Source of the DNA: Bacillus testis | Lineage (GTDB): Bacteria > Bacillota > Bacilli > Bacillales > DSM-1321 | Assembly (NCBI RefSeq): GCF_001243895.1 | Contig: NZ_LN851186.1 | Coordinates: 2,817,842 to 2,881,841 of the forward strand | Reading direction: 5' to 3' | Length of the DNA: 64,000 nt | In this document: positions 7,700-17,608 of the stretch, one piece after another | Layout of the letters: each line of letters starts with the position of its first letter | Position numbering within the stretch: the stretch's first letter is position 1 | Translations under genes and position numbers: made by a program | The notes under the pieces: generated by a model | Database searches by the model: none | What the model saw: the letters and a program-made list of their open reading frames with translations, nothing else | Told to the model about the DNA's origin: nothing

Positions 7700-8647
7700 A
7701 TGTCCCAAGATAAACCGGTATACGGAGGCCAGGCAGTCATCGAAGGCGTTATGTTCGGCGGCAAGAAGCATACTGTAACTGCCATCCGCAGAAAAGACGG
7801 CAGCATTGACTATTACCATGTGCCCCGCACGCCTAAGCCCGCTCTGAAAACCATCAAGAAAATCCCTTTTCTTCGTGGAATTGCGGCGATTATTGACTCA
7901 AGCGCCAACGGATCGAAGCATCTTAATTTCTCGTCAGAACGGTATGATGTCGATCCAGCCGATGAGCAGGAATATGTAGAAGAAAAACCGGCTTCCAAAT
8001 TCGGAATGGTACTCAGCGTGGCTGTGATTGGCGTCCTCTCCTTTATATTTGGAAAGTTCGTCTTCACGCTCATCCCTGTCTTTCTGGCCGAAGCGACTCG
8101 GCCAATCATCCAATCCAGCATTGGCCAGGTTCTAGTGGAAGGCGTATTCAAGCTCCTCTTATTATTGCTTTATATTTATTTCGTTTCCATGACGCCTTTA
8201 ATTAAGCGTGTCTTTCAATATCACGGAGCGGAACATAAAGTAATCAACTGCTACGAAAACAATATGGAGCTTACGGTCGAAAACGTACAGGCGCAGTCAC
8301 GCCTCCATTACCGATGCGGCAGCAGTTTCATTCTATTCACTGTTTTTGTGGGCGTATTTGTCTATATGCTGGTCCCTACCGACCCTTTATGGCTCCGTGT
8401 CGTCGATCGTGTGGCGCTTATACCGGTTGTACTCGGCATAGCGTTCGAAGTTCTTCAACTGACGAATAAAATGCGGGATATCCCTGTCCTTCGTTTCCTA
8501 GGGTACCCGGGGCTGTGGCTTCAGCTCGCTACCACCAAAGAACCTAAGGATGACCAAGTAGAGGTGGCGATTGCCTCCTTCAAGAAATTATTGGTATTAG
8601 AGCAAGAAGAGAATAAAGTAGGTTTAAAAAAAGAGAGTATAGTGTAA
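7700..8647 (+). CDS. yqhQ: DUF1385 membrane protein YqhQ
   Basis: A 315-residue DUF1385 protein of unknown molecular function. Family hallmarks are PVYGGQAVIEGVMF near the N-terminus, KIPFLRG, HLNFSSERYD, the strongly conserved YHGAEHKVINCYE and RLHYRCGSSF, and several membrane helices (about 105-125, 145-170, 215-235, 245-265). The ATG at 7700 is favoured by homologue starts, but its ribosome site is weak (GGTTGGTG); TTG at 7685 or GTG at 7688 cannot be excluded. Divergent from yqhR. Confidence 0.92.
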   Translation: MSQDKPVYGGQAVIEGVMFGGKKHTVTAIRRKDGSIDYYHVPRTPKPALKTIKKIPFLRGIAAIIDSSANGSKHLNFSSERYDVDPADEQEYVEEKPASKFGMVLSVAVIGVLSFIFGKFVFTLIPVFLAEATRPIIQSSIGQVLVEGVFKLLLLLLYIYFVSMTPLIKRVFQYHGAEHKVINCYENNMELTVENVQAQSRLHYRCGSSFILFTVFVGVFVYMLVPTDPLWLRVVDRVALIPVVLGIAFEVLQLTNKMRDIPVLRFLGYPGLWLQLATTKEPKDDQVEVAIASFKKLLVLEQEENKVGLKKESIV

Positions 8648-8779
8648 AACTGAAATAGAGAATACTTTTGTTTAACGTTTATAAGATGAAGAGGCAATCC
8701 CATGCCTCCTCATCCCCAAATAGATTTCACCGGTTGTTCCCAATACGCTTTTAACAAGCTACTGAGGAGGTCATCTATT

Positions 8780-9145
8780 ATGAAACGCCCGTCTACTTAT
8801 ATAGCCGTCGGATTGATTCTATTGGCTTTATTCGGCTTCTACACCCAGTTTTCTGCCAACCCGCAAGGAATGATCACTTCCATCTTGGTACTTGTGGCTG
8901 TAGTGGCAATCGTCATATTTGCTTTTAAAAAATACAGTGCATCCACCAATCCGCAGCAAAGCAGCTATAACAAGGCTGTTAAGCAATCAAAGATACATTT
9001 ACAACAGAAACAGAAAGGTACGGCTTCCGGAAAGAAAACGAACGTGGTCCACTATTCTGCCCGCCATCCGAAAAGAAACAGAAAAAAATCCGAAGCCCAT
9101 TTAACGGTCATCGATGGCAAAAAAGGCAAAAAAAATCGAGCATAA
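8780..9145 (+). CDS. yqhP: SA1360/YqhP-type membrane protein
   Basis: A 121-residue protein of unknown function. Two hydrophobic helices (about 7-24 and 33-51) are followed by a strongly basic tail with runs of Lys and Arg and the motif HLTVIDGKKGKKNRA. The start at 8780 is set by ACTGAGGAGG nine bases upstream. The position between yqhQ and yqhO and the overall pattern match YqhP of B. subtilis and SA1360 of Staphylococcus. Confidence 0.8.
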   Translation: MKRPSTYIAVGLILLALFGFYTQFSANPQGMITSILVLVAVVAIVIFAFKKYSASTNPQQSSYNKAVKQSKIHLQQKQKGTASGKKTNVVHYSARHPKRNRKKSEAHLTVIDGKKGKKNRA

Positions 9146-9161
9146 ACAGCTCGATTTTTTT
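9131..9161 (+). terminator. Terminator of yqhQ-yqhP
   Basis: Stem AAAAATCGAGC/GCTCGATTTTT with a seven-base loop runs straight into a T tract. The left arm overlaps the last codons and stop of yqhP. Confidence 0.9.
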
Positions 9162-9212
9162 GTTCTATTCTAACTAACGCTAAAACCCGCTTTAAGCTAA
9201 GAAGCAGACACT

Positions 9213-10091
9213 TTATGCCCATTTCTTTAAAAAGGATTCAGCGGAATATCTTCCTAGTTCCACCAGCTTCAAACGGTCCTCCAGCGGCAAATCGAATTCA
9301 GTGCTCGGAATATGGTCGGAAGAAATAAAGATGATATTCTTTTCATGCTTACGGGAGATATACCGATTGTCATGCGCATCCTTCATTGCTTCAAACAAGC
9401 TTCTGAACATAGAAACAGCATTCTTGATCTCCCGCGGCGGTATCTCTTCTTTGTTTCCGTTTAAACGTACTCCAATCACCGGCCTGATCGGCTTCTTATC
9501 CCCCCGGTCAAATAGCCACATCGGAAAATTGCTAAGTACTCCCCCATCCACCAGAAATATCGGTTTTCGTTTTGTTCCGATATTGACCGGTTCAAAAAAA
9601 TAAGGAATGCTGCAGGAAATGCGGACAGCTTTCGCTACTGGGTAAACCTGCCCCTGGATTCCGTAATTCTCAAGCTCATCCGGCAGTACGACAATCTTTC
9701 CGTTAGTGATGTCAGATGCCACAATGCGAAGGGATCCACCCGGAAGATCAGCAAATGTAATAATGCCTTTTGCCGCAAGTAACCGAGCGATCCAGGCTTC
9801 CAAAGCGTCTCCTTTATATAAGCCAAGCCGCCAATATAACAACAGCCACTTCAATAAAGGATTATTGGTACCGAACCGTTCATCCAAAAGGCGGCCTCCG
9901 TCCAAAGGCAAAAAAAGTTCTTCCATTTCCTTGCCGGAATATCCAGCCAGCGCTAAAGCGGCAATGATGGAGCCAGCGCTAGTGCCGGCTGCATTCCTCA
10001 GCTCCAACCCTTTTTCTTCAAACACCTGATAGGCCCCGATCAGTCCATACGCCTTCATTCCTCCGCCAGAGAATACACCGTCTATATCCAT
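9213..10091 (-). CDS. yqhO: Patatin-like phospholipase family protein
   Basis: Predicted serine lipid acyl hydrolase of the patatin/RssA family. The 292-residue protein has the oxyanion glycine-rich loop GVFSGGGMKAYG at the N-terminus, the nucleophile elbow GTSAGS (Ser38) and the dyad aspartate in FLVDGGVLSNFP (about residue 190). Two consecutive ATG codons lie behind GGAGGTGG; the second (10091) has better spacing and matches homologues. It matches yqhO of B. subtilis in position. Confidence 0.9.
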   Translation of the reverse strand: MDIDGVFSGGGMKAYGLIGAYQVFEEKGLELRNAAGTSAGSIIAALALAGYSGKEMEELFLPLDGGRLLDERFGTNNPLLKWLLLYWRLGLYKGDALEAWIARLLAAKGIITFADLPGGSLRIVASDITNGKIVVLPDELENYGIQGQVYPVAKAVRISCSIPYFFEPVNIGTKRKPIFLVDGGVLSNFPMWLFDRGDKKPIRPVIGVRLNGNKEEIPPREIKNAVSMFRSLFEAMKDAHDNRYISRKHEKNIIFISSDHIPSTEFDLPLEDRLKLVELGRYSAESFLKKWA

Positions 10092-10327
10092 CATCCACCT
10101 CCTGCAATCCAAACGTTTTCATTCGTTTATGCAGAGATCCTGTTTTATGGTCCAAGGGCATTAAAGCAATACTCTATTCCATCTTTATTCGAGCTGGACC
10201 GTCTGTATTCTATTTTAGCGTTGGTCACCATTGTCCTAGTATATATAGATATTTTACATACTGATGAAAAACTCCTTCCTCTCCCATTAAGAACAATTCC
10301 ATTTTAGGAAGTAGACACCCCATACAG

Positions 10328-10359
10328 AAAAAACCGGAAGCTGCTAACTTCCGGTTTTT
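10328..10359. terminator. Bidirectional-looking terminator after splB
   Basis: Stem AAACCGGAAG/CTTCCGGTTT with a seven-base loop, flanked by A and T runs. On the minus strand it lies just after the splB stop. Confidence 0.85.
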
Positions 10360-10372
10360 GCCTAGAATTCTT

Positions 10373-11398
10373 TTAAGTGAAATAAAGTATATCCGCTTGC
10401 GGGAAAAATTGCTTGATATAACTTGAAAGCGTCTCTTCCAATTCCTTCGCATCATCGGTAGGGTAAACGTATTTACCGATTCCATACTTGCCCCATTTAT
10501 ATTTCCGCTTGGTTTCATCTAAATCCAGCTTAGTCTTGGGATAGCGTTTCTCAATCACTTTTTTGGCAGGTTTGGTAAAACGGTGCTGGATCATTTCGAA
10601 TGAGAGGCTAGGCAAATGCAAATCTTTCAAAGATGCTGAAAGTCGCTCAAACAATTCCAAATATCCTTCTCTCCAACCTTCATGCATGTAAATGGGAGCC
10701 ACGACAAATCCCACAGGATATCCGGCATCCGCTACTTTCCTCGCCGCTTCGAGCCGCTGGTCAAATGAAGAAGTACCCGGCTCAAAATGTTTGATGACAT
10801 AGCGGGAATTCACTGAAAAACGAAAGCGCGTATGTCCATTATGCCGCGCATCCAAAAGATGGTCCACATGATGGAATTTGGTCACAAACCGAAGCCTTCC
10901 ATACTCCGTTCTTCCCATAAACTCAATTGTTTTCTTCAGGGAATGTGTAAGGTGGTCAATCCCCACAATATCAGAGGTACATGCTGCTTCAAAGCGTGTA
11001 ATCTCCGGTTTGCGCTCTTCGATGTATTTTTCTGCCTGCGCGAAAATCTCATCCAGATTCACATATGTCCGAATATACGGTTTGTTTCCTAGAGTTGTTT
11101 GCAGATAACAATAATGGCAATGCCCCATACAGCCTGTGGCAAGAGGGATGGCATATTCAGCGGAAGGCTTTGATGTGTCAAACTTAAGGGTCCTGCGTAC
11201 GCCGACAACCATCGTAGATTTAGCCACCCGGTATTTCTGCAATTCATGATCACCCGGCAAGTCGCGGATTTGGTTATGCGAAGTGGTTTGCCTTATTTCC
11301 ACACCAAAAGCTTCGAACTTCTCCTTGAGTTCGCGGCCCAAGGGATAATCAAGCGCTTGCGGCTCTATATAAACCAATTGAGGCATAAAAGCTTTCAT
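10373..11398 (-). CDS. splB: Spore photoproduct lyase (radical SAM)
   Basis: Repairs the thymine dimer 5-thyminyl-5,6-dihydrothymine in UV-damaged spore DNA during germination. The 341-residue protein has the radical-SAM cluster ligands Cys90, Cys94 and Cys97 (GCMGHCHYCYLQ) and the hydrogen-donating cysteine at 140 (EAACTSDIVG), corresponding to Cys141 in B. subtilis. It is close in sequence and length to B. subtilis SplB throughout. It stands alone between yqhO and lipM, where B. subtilis carries mntR; no splA precedes it. The ATG is preceded by GGTGA. Confidence 0.95.
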   Translation of the reverse strand: MKAFMPQLVYIEPQALDYPLGRELKEKFEAFGVEIRQTTSHNQIRDLPGDHELQKYRVAKSTMVVGVRRTLKFDTSKPSAEYAIPLATGCMGHCHYCYLQTTLGNKPYIRTYVNLDEIFAQAEKYIEERKPEITRFEAACTSDIVGIDHLTHSLKKTIEFMGRTEYGRLRFVTKFHHVDHLLDARHNGHTRFRFSVNSRYVIKHFEPGTSSFDQRLEAARKVADAGYPVGFVVAPIYMHEGWREGYLELFERLSASLKDLHLPSLSFEMIQHRFTKPAKKVIEKRYPKTKLDLDETKRKYKWGKYGIGKYVYPTDDAKELEETLSSYIKQFFPQADILYFT

Positions 11399-11532
11399 CT
11401 TGATTCACCATTTTCTTTGTGATTAGCACAAATCAGCACAGCTATTTGCCAGCCCGCCGATTTACTTTTAGCTTTCACTAAAAACAGAGTCCATTGCATC
11501 CAAGATTCTGGAAGGGCCGTTAATTGGTTTGC

Positions 11533-12369
11533 TTATCGCATGAAATTCCAGGCATCGCTTTCATACTTTTCCTTGCTGAGCCGCAGAATGTCTGCCTCCT
11601 GCTCTTCCGTGAGCAAGAATGGTTCCAGTTCAACTTGAAGGCCTTCCGCAAAACCTGCCTTAAACGCTGCCTTCGCTTCCTCAATTGAAACCTTCCGGGC
11701 CGATAGCTCATTGATGGCAACCGCTTTACTGCTGAAGCTGTTCATCATCCGTTCCTTGATGCGGTCATTCTTGAAAATAAACAAATCAAACAGCGCATCT
11801 GTATCCAGGTCCAAAAGGATCGAACCATGCTGAAGGATGACCCCTTTTTGCCTTGTTTGGGCGCTTCCTGCCACTTTCCTTCCTTCAACGACCAGTTCGT
11901 ACCAGCTTGGAGCATCAAAGCAAATCGAAGAACGTGGATCTTTCAAGCGCTGGTGGTCTTCTTCCGTTTTAGGAATGGCGAAATAGGCCTCAAACCCTAG
12001 ATTGATAAAACCTTTTAAGATTCCTTCTGAAATCACCCGGTAAGCTTCCGTTACGTTTTTCGGCATATTCGAGTGCTCCTCAGTGACAATCACACTGTAT
12101 GTAAGTTCTTGATCATGCAAGACAGCTCTGCCGCCAGTCGCACGGCGCACAAAACCATAGCCAGCCTCTTTGACCTTTTGCAGGTCGATTTCTTTTTCCG
12201 CTTTTTGAAAATACCCAATAGACAAAGTTGCCGGATCCCAGCCGTAAAAGCGGATCACGGGAGGTATTTTTCCTTCGCTGTGCCATTGGAGCAGCATTTC
12301 ATCCATTGCCATATTGTATCCCGGCGAACAGTTGCCGGAATCGATAAACAGCCATTTTTCTTTCGTCAT
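11533..12369 (-). CDS. lipM: Octanoyl-[ACP]:protein N-octanoyltransferase LipM
   Basis: Transfers octanoate from acyl carrier protein to the GcvH lipoyl domain, the first step of lipoate assembly in Bacillus. The 278-residue protein (same length as B. subtilis LipM) contains the catalytic Cys150 ([13 protein letters not shown]), Lys165 ([12 protein letters not shown]), and the substrate motif [19 protein letters not shown]. It is close to the gcv genes, fitting a supply of lipoylated H-protein for glycine cleavage. Confidence 0.95.
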   Translation of the reverse strand: MTKEKWLFIDSGNCSPGYNMAMDEMLLQWHSEGKIPPVIRFYGWDPATLSIGYFQKAEKEIDLQKVKEAGYGFVRRATGGRAVLHDQELTYSVIVTEEHSNMPKNVTEAYRVISEGILKGFINLGFEAYFAIPKTEEDHQRLKDPRSSICFDAPSWYELVVEGRKVAGSAQTRQKGVILQHGSILLDLDTDALFDLFIFKNDRIKERMMNSFSSKAVAINELSARKVSIEEAKAAFKAGFAEGLQVELEPFLLTEEQEADILRLSKEKYESDAWNFMR

Positions 12370-12627
12370 CTTTTATTGTTCCTACCTTCTGCAAAAAATC
12401 AGTTATCTTACAGCTATGCTTCTACTCATATTGACTGGATTAAAACGCTGCCAAATGAAAGAGTGCAAATAAATGCATGGCGCATTTTATCCTATTCTAA
12501 TTGGTGATCAGTGGGGGATGAATGATTCCCCCAACGATCCACGTTTCACTTTATTAAGAATAGCAAAAAAGGGTGACACTGGAAAAAGAAAAGCTTTTCC
12601 AATGTAATCTCTCTAAAATAAATTTCT

Positions 12628-12656
12628 TTGATATTATAGGTTTCGGCTATTATAAT
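12628..12656 (+). promoter_or_regulatory. Sigma-A promoter for yqhL
   Basis: TTGATA (12628-12633) and TATAAT (12651-12656) are exactly 17 bases apart. The start site would be near 12663, giving a 35-base leader. Confidence 0.75.
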
Positions 12657-12697
12657 AGAACTATCTGTATGTTTTTAGTCTGAGAGGAGTTTTCACA

Positions 12698-13072
12698 TTG
12701 TTGTATTTTTTAATCGTAGTCATTGTAGCCATGATTGTATACGCTGCCTATAACTATTTCATGCAGCGCCGCATCGTTAAAACATTGACTCAGGAACAGT
12801 TCATTGAAGGATACCGTAAGGCTCAATTAATCGATGTCCGCGAACCGAATGAATTCGATGCCGGCCATATTCTGGGAGCCCGCAATATTCCTATGTCGCA
12901 GCTTAAAACACGCTTGAAGGAAATCCGTCCGGACAAGCCTGTGTACTTATACTGCCAAAGCGGCCTTCGCAGTGGGCGGGCAGCTCAAATGTTATACAAG
13001 AAAGGCTATCGTGATTTGTACCATTTAGAAAAAGGCTTCAAACATTGGACAGGAAAAATCAAACGTAAATAA
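12698..13072 (+). CDS. yqhL: Membrane-anchored rhodanese-like protein
   Basis: A 124-residue single-domain rhodanese with an N-terminal membrane helix (residues 3-18). The active-site loop CQSGLRS places the persulfide-carrying Cys86 followed by Arg; LIDVREPNEFDAGHI is the usual CDC25/rhodanese body. Physiological substrate unknown. The start is TTG at 12698, supported by GAGAGGAG nine bases upstream. Convergent with gcvPB. Confidence 0.9.
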   Translation: MLYFLIVVIVAMIVYAAYNYFMQRRIVKTLTQEQFIEGYRKAQLIDVREPNEFDAGHILGARNIPMSQLKTRLKEIRPDKPVYLYCQSGLRSGRAAQMLYKKGYRDLYHLEKGFKHWTGKIKRK

Positions 13073-13087
13073 TAGAGCTTATGAACC

Positions 13088-13119
13088 AAAAGAGGCATTC
13101 CCTAAGGATTGCCTCTTTC
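13088..13119. terminator. Shared terminator between yqhL and gcvPB
   Basis: Stem AAAGAGGCA/TGCCTCTTT with a 12-base loop and T-rich flanks on both strands, lying between the converging stops of yqhL and gcvPB. Confidence 0.8.
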
Positions 13120-13134
13120 TTTGTATGCTTGTAT

Positions 13135-14598
13135 TCAGATTTCTTTCGTATAGCGCAAGATCGGCTTTCTGGCTGCCTGTGTCTCATCCAGCCGTTTAAT
13201 GACAGTAGTATGCGGCGCTTCCAGGATAATGTCAGGCGTTTCTTCCGCTTCTTTCGCAATTTGGATCATCGTGTCGATAAAGCCATCCAGCGTTTCCTTG
13301 CTTTCTGTTTCTGTCGGCTCGATCATCATGCATTCTTCCACGTTCAATGGGAAATAAGTGGTCGGTGGATGATAGCCGAAATCAAGCAAGCGTTTAGCGA
13401 TATCCAGTGTACGCACGCCCAGTTTTTTCTGGCGGCGGCCGCTCAGGACAAATTCATGCTTACAGTGGCGGTCATAAGGAAGATCATAGTACGGCGCCAG
13501 TTTTCTCATCATATAGTTTGCATTCAATACCGCATTTTCCGTAACGGCTCTCAATCCGTCAGGCCCCATAGAACGTATATAGGTATATGCCCGGACGTTT
13601 ATGCCGAAGTTGCCGAAGAAAGGTTTCACGCGGCCGATTGAATATGGGCGGTCATTGTCCAGCTCATAACCGCTTTCCCCTTTCACGATCAGCGGTGCCG
13701 GCAAATAAGGCATCAAATCCTCTTTAACGCCTACTGGGCCTGAACCTGGGCCTCCGCCTCCATGCGGGCCGGTGAATGTTTTATGCAAGTTTAAATGGAC
13801 GACGTCGAAGCCCATGTCCCCCGGCCGCGCTTTTGATAACACGGCATTCAGATTGGCGCCGTCATAATACAATTTACCGCCCGCTTGATGGACAATTTCT
13901 GCCATCTCGATAATCTGCTGCTCGAATAAACCTAATGTATTTGGATTCGTCAGCATCAATGCAGCTGTGTCTTCCCCGACCACTCTTTTCAGATCTTCAA
14001 GATCGACCATACCGTGTTCATTGGATTTCACCGTTATTGTTTCAAAGCCGGCAATTGTAGCTGAGGCTGGGTTCGTTCCATGGGCGGAATCAGGAACGAT
14101 TACTTTCGTCCGTTTATGGTCGCCGTTGTTTTCATGGTAAGCGCGGATCATCATCAGTCCCGTCCATTCGCCATGTGCACCGGCTGCCGGCTGCAATGTT
14201 ACCTGATCCATCCCGGTTATTTCAATCAGGGATTGCTGCAGATCGTACATCAATTCAAGAGCACCCTGCACGGTTGCCGGATCCTGAAGCGGATGGATAT
14301 GGGCAAAACCATTATAGCGCGCAACACTTTCATTGATTTTCGGGTTGTATTTCATCGTGCATGACCCAAGCGGATAGAAGCCGGAGTCAACCCCATGATT
14401 ACGTTTTGAGAGCGCTGTATAATGGCGCATGATATCCAATTCCGCCATTTCAGGAAGATCCGCTGCTTCTTTGCGTATATACGCTTCCGGAATAATCTCT
14501 TCCAGTGCTTGCGCATTTATATCCATTTCAGGAAGGCTGTAACCGGTGCGCCCGCTTTTGCTCAATTCGAATACCAAAGGCTGATTGTTCTTATTCAT
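13135..14598 (-). CDS. gcvPB: Glycine dehydrogenase (decarboxylating) subunit 2
   Basis: The PLP-carrying half of the P-protein of the glycine cleavage system, which decarboxylates glycine and passes aminomethyl to lipoylated GcvH. The 487-residue protein has the cofactor lysine in [16 protein letters not shown] (Lys273), the [12 protein letters not shown] segment and YYDGANLN. It overlaps the gcvPA end by eight bases, so the two subunits are probably made in equal amounts. Ribosome site TTGGGGGAT. Confidence 0.97.
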   Translation of the reverse strand: MNKNNQPLVFELSKSGRTGYSLPEMDINAQALEEIIPEAYIRKEAADLPEMAELDIMRHYTALSKRNHGVDSGFYPLGSCTMKYNPKINESVARYNGFAHIHPLQDPATVQGALELMYDLQQSLIEITGMDQVTLQPAAGAHGEWTGLMMIRAYHENNGDHKRTKVIVPDSAHGTNPASATIAGFETITVKSNEHGMVDLEDLKRVVGEDTAALMLTNPNTLGLFEQQIIEMAEIVHQAGGKLYYDGANLNAVLSKARPGDMGFDVVHLNLHKTFTGPHGGGGPGSGPVGVKEDLMPYLPAPLIVKGESGYELDNDRPYSIGRVKPFFGNFGINVRAYTYIRSMGPDGLRAVTENAVLNANYMMRKLAPYYDLPYDRHCKHEFVLSGRRQKKLGVRTLDIAKRLLDFGYHPPTTYFPLNVEECMMIEPTETESKETLDGFIDTMIQIAKEAEETPDIILEAPHTTVIKRLDETQAARKPILRYTKEI

Positions 14599-15940
14599 GG
14601 CGATCCCCCAATTCCTGCACTAACGCATCGATTTCTTCTTTTGTCCGCAACTCAGTGACGGCAACCAGCATATGGTCTTTTAATTCAGGATAATCCTCTC
14701 CCAGATGATAGCCGGCAATGATGCCTTTTTCTAAGAGACGGTCTCTGCATTCCCCATACGGTGTGGGCAACTTGACGACAAATTCATTGAAGGAAGGGCC
14801 GTCGAATACGATATCCAAACCCTTTTCCTTCATGGCTTGTTTCGCATAATGGGCTTTTTGGATATTCTGGATGGCCATCTCGCGTACGCCCATTTTACCG
14901 AGTGCAGTCATCGCAACCGAAGCAGCAAGTGCATTCAATGCCTGATTGGAACAGATATTGGATGTCGCTTTCTCTCTGCGGATATGCTGTTCACGCGCCT
15001 GCAATGTTAAGACGAATCCTCTTTGGCCATCTTCGTCCACAGTCTGGCCGACAAGCCGGCCAGGGACTTTCCGCATAAGTTTGGATGTCACCGCAAAATA
15101 GCCGCAGTGGGGGCCGCCGAAAGCAGCCGGGATTCCAAACGGCTGGGCATCGCCGATGACAATGTCCGCACCCAATTGGCCGGGAGGCGTGAGCGCGCCA
15201 AGCGCAAGCGGATTGCTGCAGACAATGAATAACCCTTTATGTTCGTGAATGGCAGTTTCCATTTCATCCAATGCTTCCAGACGTCCGAAAAAGTTCGGAT
15301 ACTGCACAATCACTCCGGCAACATCGTCATCCATTTGTTCCTTTAATGCTGCCGTATCAGTCGTTCCATCCGTATAAGGGATTTCCACTACCTCGATATA
15401 TTGGCCTTTTGCGTATGTCTGCAGCACAGAACGGTATTGGGGATGGACAGCGGCAGAAACAAGGATCTTCTTCCGCCGCGTACTTCCACAGCTGAGCATG
15501 GCTGCCTCGGCCAGAGCTGTTCCTCCATCGTACATGGATGAGTTAGCAACATCCATTCCAGTCAGCTCGCAGATCATCGTCTGGAATTCAAAAATGGCCT
15601 GTAGTTCACCTTGGGAAATCTCTGGTTGGTATGGAGTGTATGCTGTATAAAATTCCGAACGCGACAGTACGTGGTCGACAATAATCGGAGCATAATGGTC
15701 ATAGACGCCTGCACCCAAGAAAGAAGCATACGCTTTTGTATCCTTATTTTTAGCGGCAAGCGCACTCAATTCTTTTGTGAGGGCCGGCTCGGACTTCGCT
15801 TTTTTAATCTGCAATTCCCCTTTGAACCGCACGCTTTCCGGAATATCATCAAATAATTCATCTATATGCGACACGCCAACAGCTTCAAGCATTTCCTTCT
15901 GGTCTTGCTCAGTCATCGGTAAGTAACGATGTTTAATCAT
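14591..15940 (-). CDS. gcvPA: Glycine dehydrogenase (decarboxylating) subunit 1
   Basis: The non-PLP half of the split P-protein. The 449-residue sequence shows family stretches [48 protein letters not shown] and [20 protein letters not shown]. The ATG at 15940 is preceded by GGGGGAC and is 14 bases downstream of the gcvT stop. Same order gcvT-gcvPA-gcvPB as in B. subtilis. Confidence 0.97.
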   Translation of the reverse strand: MIKHRYLPMTEQDQKEMLEAVGVSHIDELFDDIPESVRFKGELQIKKAKSEPALTKELSALAAKNKDTKAYASFLGAGVYDHYAPIIVDHVLSRSEFYTAYTPYQPEISQGELQAIFEFQTMICELTGMDVANSSMYDGGTALAEAAMLSCGSTRRKKILVSAAVHPQYRSVLQTYAKGQYIEVVEIPYTDGTTDTAALKEQMDDDVAGVIVQYPNFFGRLEALDEMETAIHEHKGLFIVCSNPLALGALTPPGQLGADIVIGDAQPFGIPAAFGGPHCGYFAVTSKLMRKVPGRLVGQTVDEDGQRGFVLTLQAREQHIRREKATSNICSNQALNALAASVAMTALGKMGVREMAIQNIQKAHYAKQAMKEKGLDIVFDGPSFNEFVVKLPTPYGECRDRLLEKGIIAGYHLGEDYPELKDHMLVAVTELRTKEEIDALVQELGDRHE

Positions 15941-15954
15941 GGCTTAACGTCCCC

Positions 15955-17055
15955 CTATGCATTCTTCGGTCTTTTATAAAATGGTGTTCCAGTAATCTTC
16001 GCTTCGATTCGTTTATTGCGGATTTCGACAGTCAGTACATCACCAATCTCAGCATAGGCTGCATCGATTAGCGCATAGCCTACCGCTTTATTCAGCGTGG
16101 GCGATTGCGTACCGGTTGTCACCGCACCGATCTCCTGCTCCCCGGAAAATACTTTATAGCCATGGCGCGGGATGCCACGTCCGATCATTTCCAATCCTAC
16201 GAGCTTCCTTGGAGCGCCATTTTCTTTTTGTTCTTTCAGCACAGACTTGCCGAAGAAATCCTCTTCCTTATCCGTTTTGACGGCAAACCCGATCCCTGCT
16301 TCAATCGGCGTAATGCTTGGGGACAGTTCTTGGCCATAAAGTGCAAGCCCGGCTTCAAAGCGAAGCGTGTCTCTCGCTCCAAGCCCGATCGGTTTCACTT
16401 CCTCTAACGCAAGAAGCGCTTTCCAGATCTGGACGGCATCTTTACTGCGGCAGTAAATTTCAAAGCCATCCTCACCTGTATATCCGGTACGGGAAACAAG
16501 GGCAGGAACGCCAGCCACGGATACATCTTCTTTAAAACTGAAGAACTTTAATTCTTTCAAATCTGTATTTTCAGTTATTTTTTGCAAATTTTCTTCCGCT
16601 TTCGGACCCTGCAGCGCCAATTGGGCGATTTCTTCCGATTTATTGCTGATCCTCACATCAGTCCCTAAATGCTCCTGCAGCCATTCGAAATCCTTCTCTA
16701 TATTTGCTGCATTCACGACCAACAGATAGGAATTTTCATTTCTTCTATAAATGATAATATCATCGACTGTTCCGCCATCCTCATAGCAGAGGGCCGAATA
16801 TTGGGCTTTGCCATCCTTAAGCTTTGAAACATCATTTGTTGCCATTTTTTGCAAATAAGAAAGGCTGCCTGAACCCTCTACCAAGAGTTCGCCCATATGG
16901 GAAACGTCGAATAAACCTGCTTTCGTGCGCACTGATTCATGTTCTTCTTTAATGCCTGAAAATTGTACAGGCAAATCCCAACCACCAAAATCGATCGTTT
17001 TGGCGCCATGCGTTTTGTATTCATCATATAATGGTGTTTTCTTCAAGTGAGACAT
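15955..17055 (-). CDS. gcvT: Aminomethyltransferase (glycine cleavage T-protein)
   Basis: Releases ammonia from the aminomethyl group on GcvH and transfers the carbon to tetrahydrofolate, giving 5,10-methylene-THF. The 366-residue protein has the N-terminal [20 protein letters not shown], the catalytic-region [11 protein letters not shown], folate-binding [11 protein letters not shown] and [13 protein letters not shown]. Start ATG behind AGGAGGTAG. First gene of the operon, behind a tandem glycine riboswitch and terminator. Confidence 0.97.
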   Translation of the reverse strand: MSHLKKTPLYDEYKTHGAKTIDFGGWDLPVQFSGIKEEHESVRTKAGLFDVSHMGELLVEGSGSLSYLQKMATNDVSKLKDGKAQYSALCYEDGGTVDDIIIYRRNENSYLLVVNAANIEKDFEWLQEHLGTDVRISNKSEEIAQLALQGPKAEENLQKITENTDLKELKFFSFKEDVSVAGVPALVSRTGYTGEDGFEIYCRSKDAVQIWKALLALEEVKPIGLGARDTLRFEAGLALYGQELSPSITPIEAGIGFAVKTDKEEDFFGKSVLKEQKENGAPRKLVGLEMIGRGIPRHGYKVFSGEQEIGAVTTGTQSPTLNKAVGYALIDAAYAEIGDVLTVEIRNKRIEAKITGTPFYKRPKNA

Positions 17056-17124
17056 GCGCTACCTCCTGTATAATTGACTTTTTTCTTTAATCGTAATCGC
17101 TTCACCTTTTTCCGCAAGGCATAC

Positions 17125-17173
17125 AAAAAGGACAGAGCCCCCCCTTATACACTGGGTGGTCTCTGTCCTTTTT
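17125..17173 (-). terminator. Riboswitch-controlled terminator of gcvT
   Basis: On the minus strand the arms AAAAAGGACAGAG and CTCTGTCCTTTTT enclose a 23-base loop and end in a T tract. It lies directly after the second glycine aptamer and before gcvT, so it is the expected expression platform: glycine binding should prevent its formation. Confidence 0.85.
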
Positions 17174-17332
17174 ACCTGAGAGTTTACCTATTGAAGGCTG
17201 TCCCCGTTGGTGGTTCTTTACGAACGCTCTCCAGAGGCGCGTCCAGCAAGAGTTCTTTTGCCTGAGAGATTCACAACCACATTGTTTGCTCCTTCGGCGC
17301 TGCTAGGTCCGCAGTCTCTCCCCTTGCCTTCA
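17165..17332 (-). promoter_or_regulatory. Tandem glycine riboswitch
   Basis: On the minus strand two similar aptamer units follow each other. Unit 1 starts GGGGAGAGACTGCGG and contains GCGCCGAAGGAGCAA, ending TCTCAGGCAAAAGAAC. Unit 2 has the shorter matching parts CTGGAGAGCG and CTCTCAGGTAAAAAGGAC. These are the glycine (gcvT) riboswitch signatures, and the downstream gene fits. It should turn on glycine cleavage when glycine is abundant. Confidence 0.93.
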
Positions 17333-17362
17333 ATCGCTTATATTAATGCCATTAATGGTCAT

Positions 17363-17390
17363 ACTATATGTATACTGCAACGTAAAACAA
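17363..17390 (-). promoter_or_regulatory. Candidate promoter of the gcv operon
   Basis: On the minus strand TTGTTT (17390-17385) and TATAGT (17368-17363) are 16 bases apart, about 30 bases upstream of the first glycine aptamer. Confidence 0.45.
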
Positions 17391-17608
17391 GAGAGCATAT
17401 CCAACTGAAAGGATCGAAGAAACATAACCTTTTTAACAATCGAATCATTCAGTCTTATTCTCTTACACCCATCCTACCATTAACTATATTTTGGATGCAA
17501 TTCTTTCTTGTGCCATTTTTAATAAAACTTACATTCTATACTTGCAAATAGATTTTTGTTCGTTTTTTACAATCTTAAATCCTCAATAAAAATAAGGAGG
17601 CGCTTTCA

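Noticed and set aside
7690..7702. TATAATAATATG at the yqhQ start, suggesting a leaderless transcript
   Set aside because: A well-spaced promoter (TTGAAA-17-TATAGT) lies 50 bases upstream, and a -10 at this place would start transcription past the ATG.
8687..8714. Hairpin GATGAAGAGGCA/TGCCTCCTCATC as a terminator of yqhQ
   Set aside because: It lacks a T run on either usable side; yqhP just downstream has a proper terminator.
12568..12600. Inverted repeat TGGAAAA/TTTTCCA upstream of yqhL as a terminator or operator
   Set aside because: Short, AT-rich, no T tract, and upstream of a good promoter; nothing links it to a known regulator.
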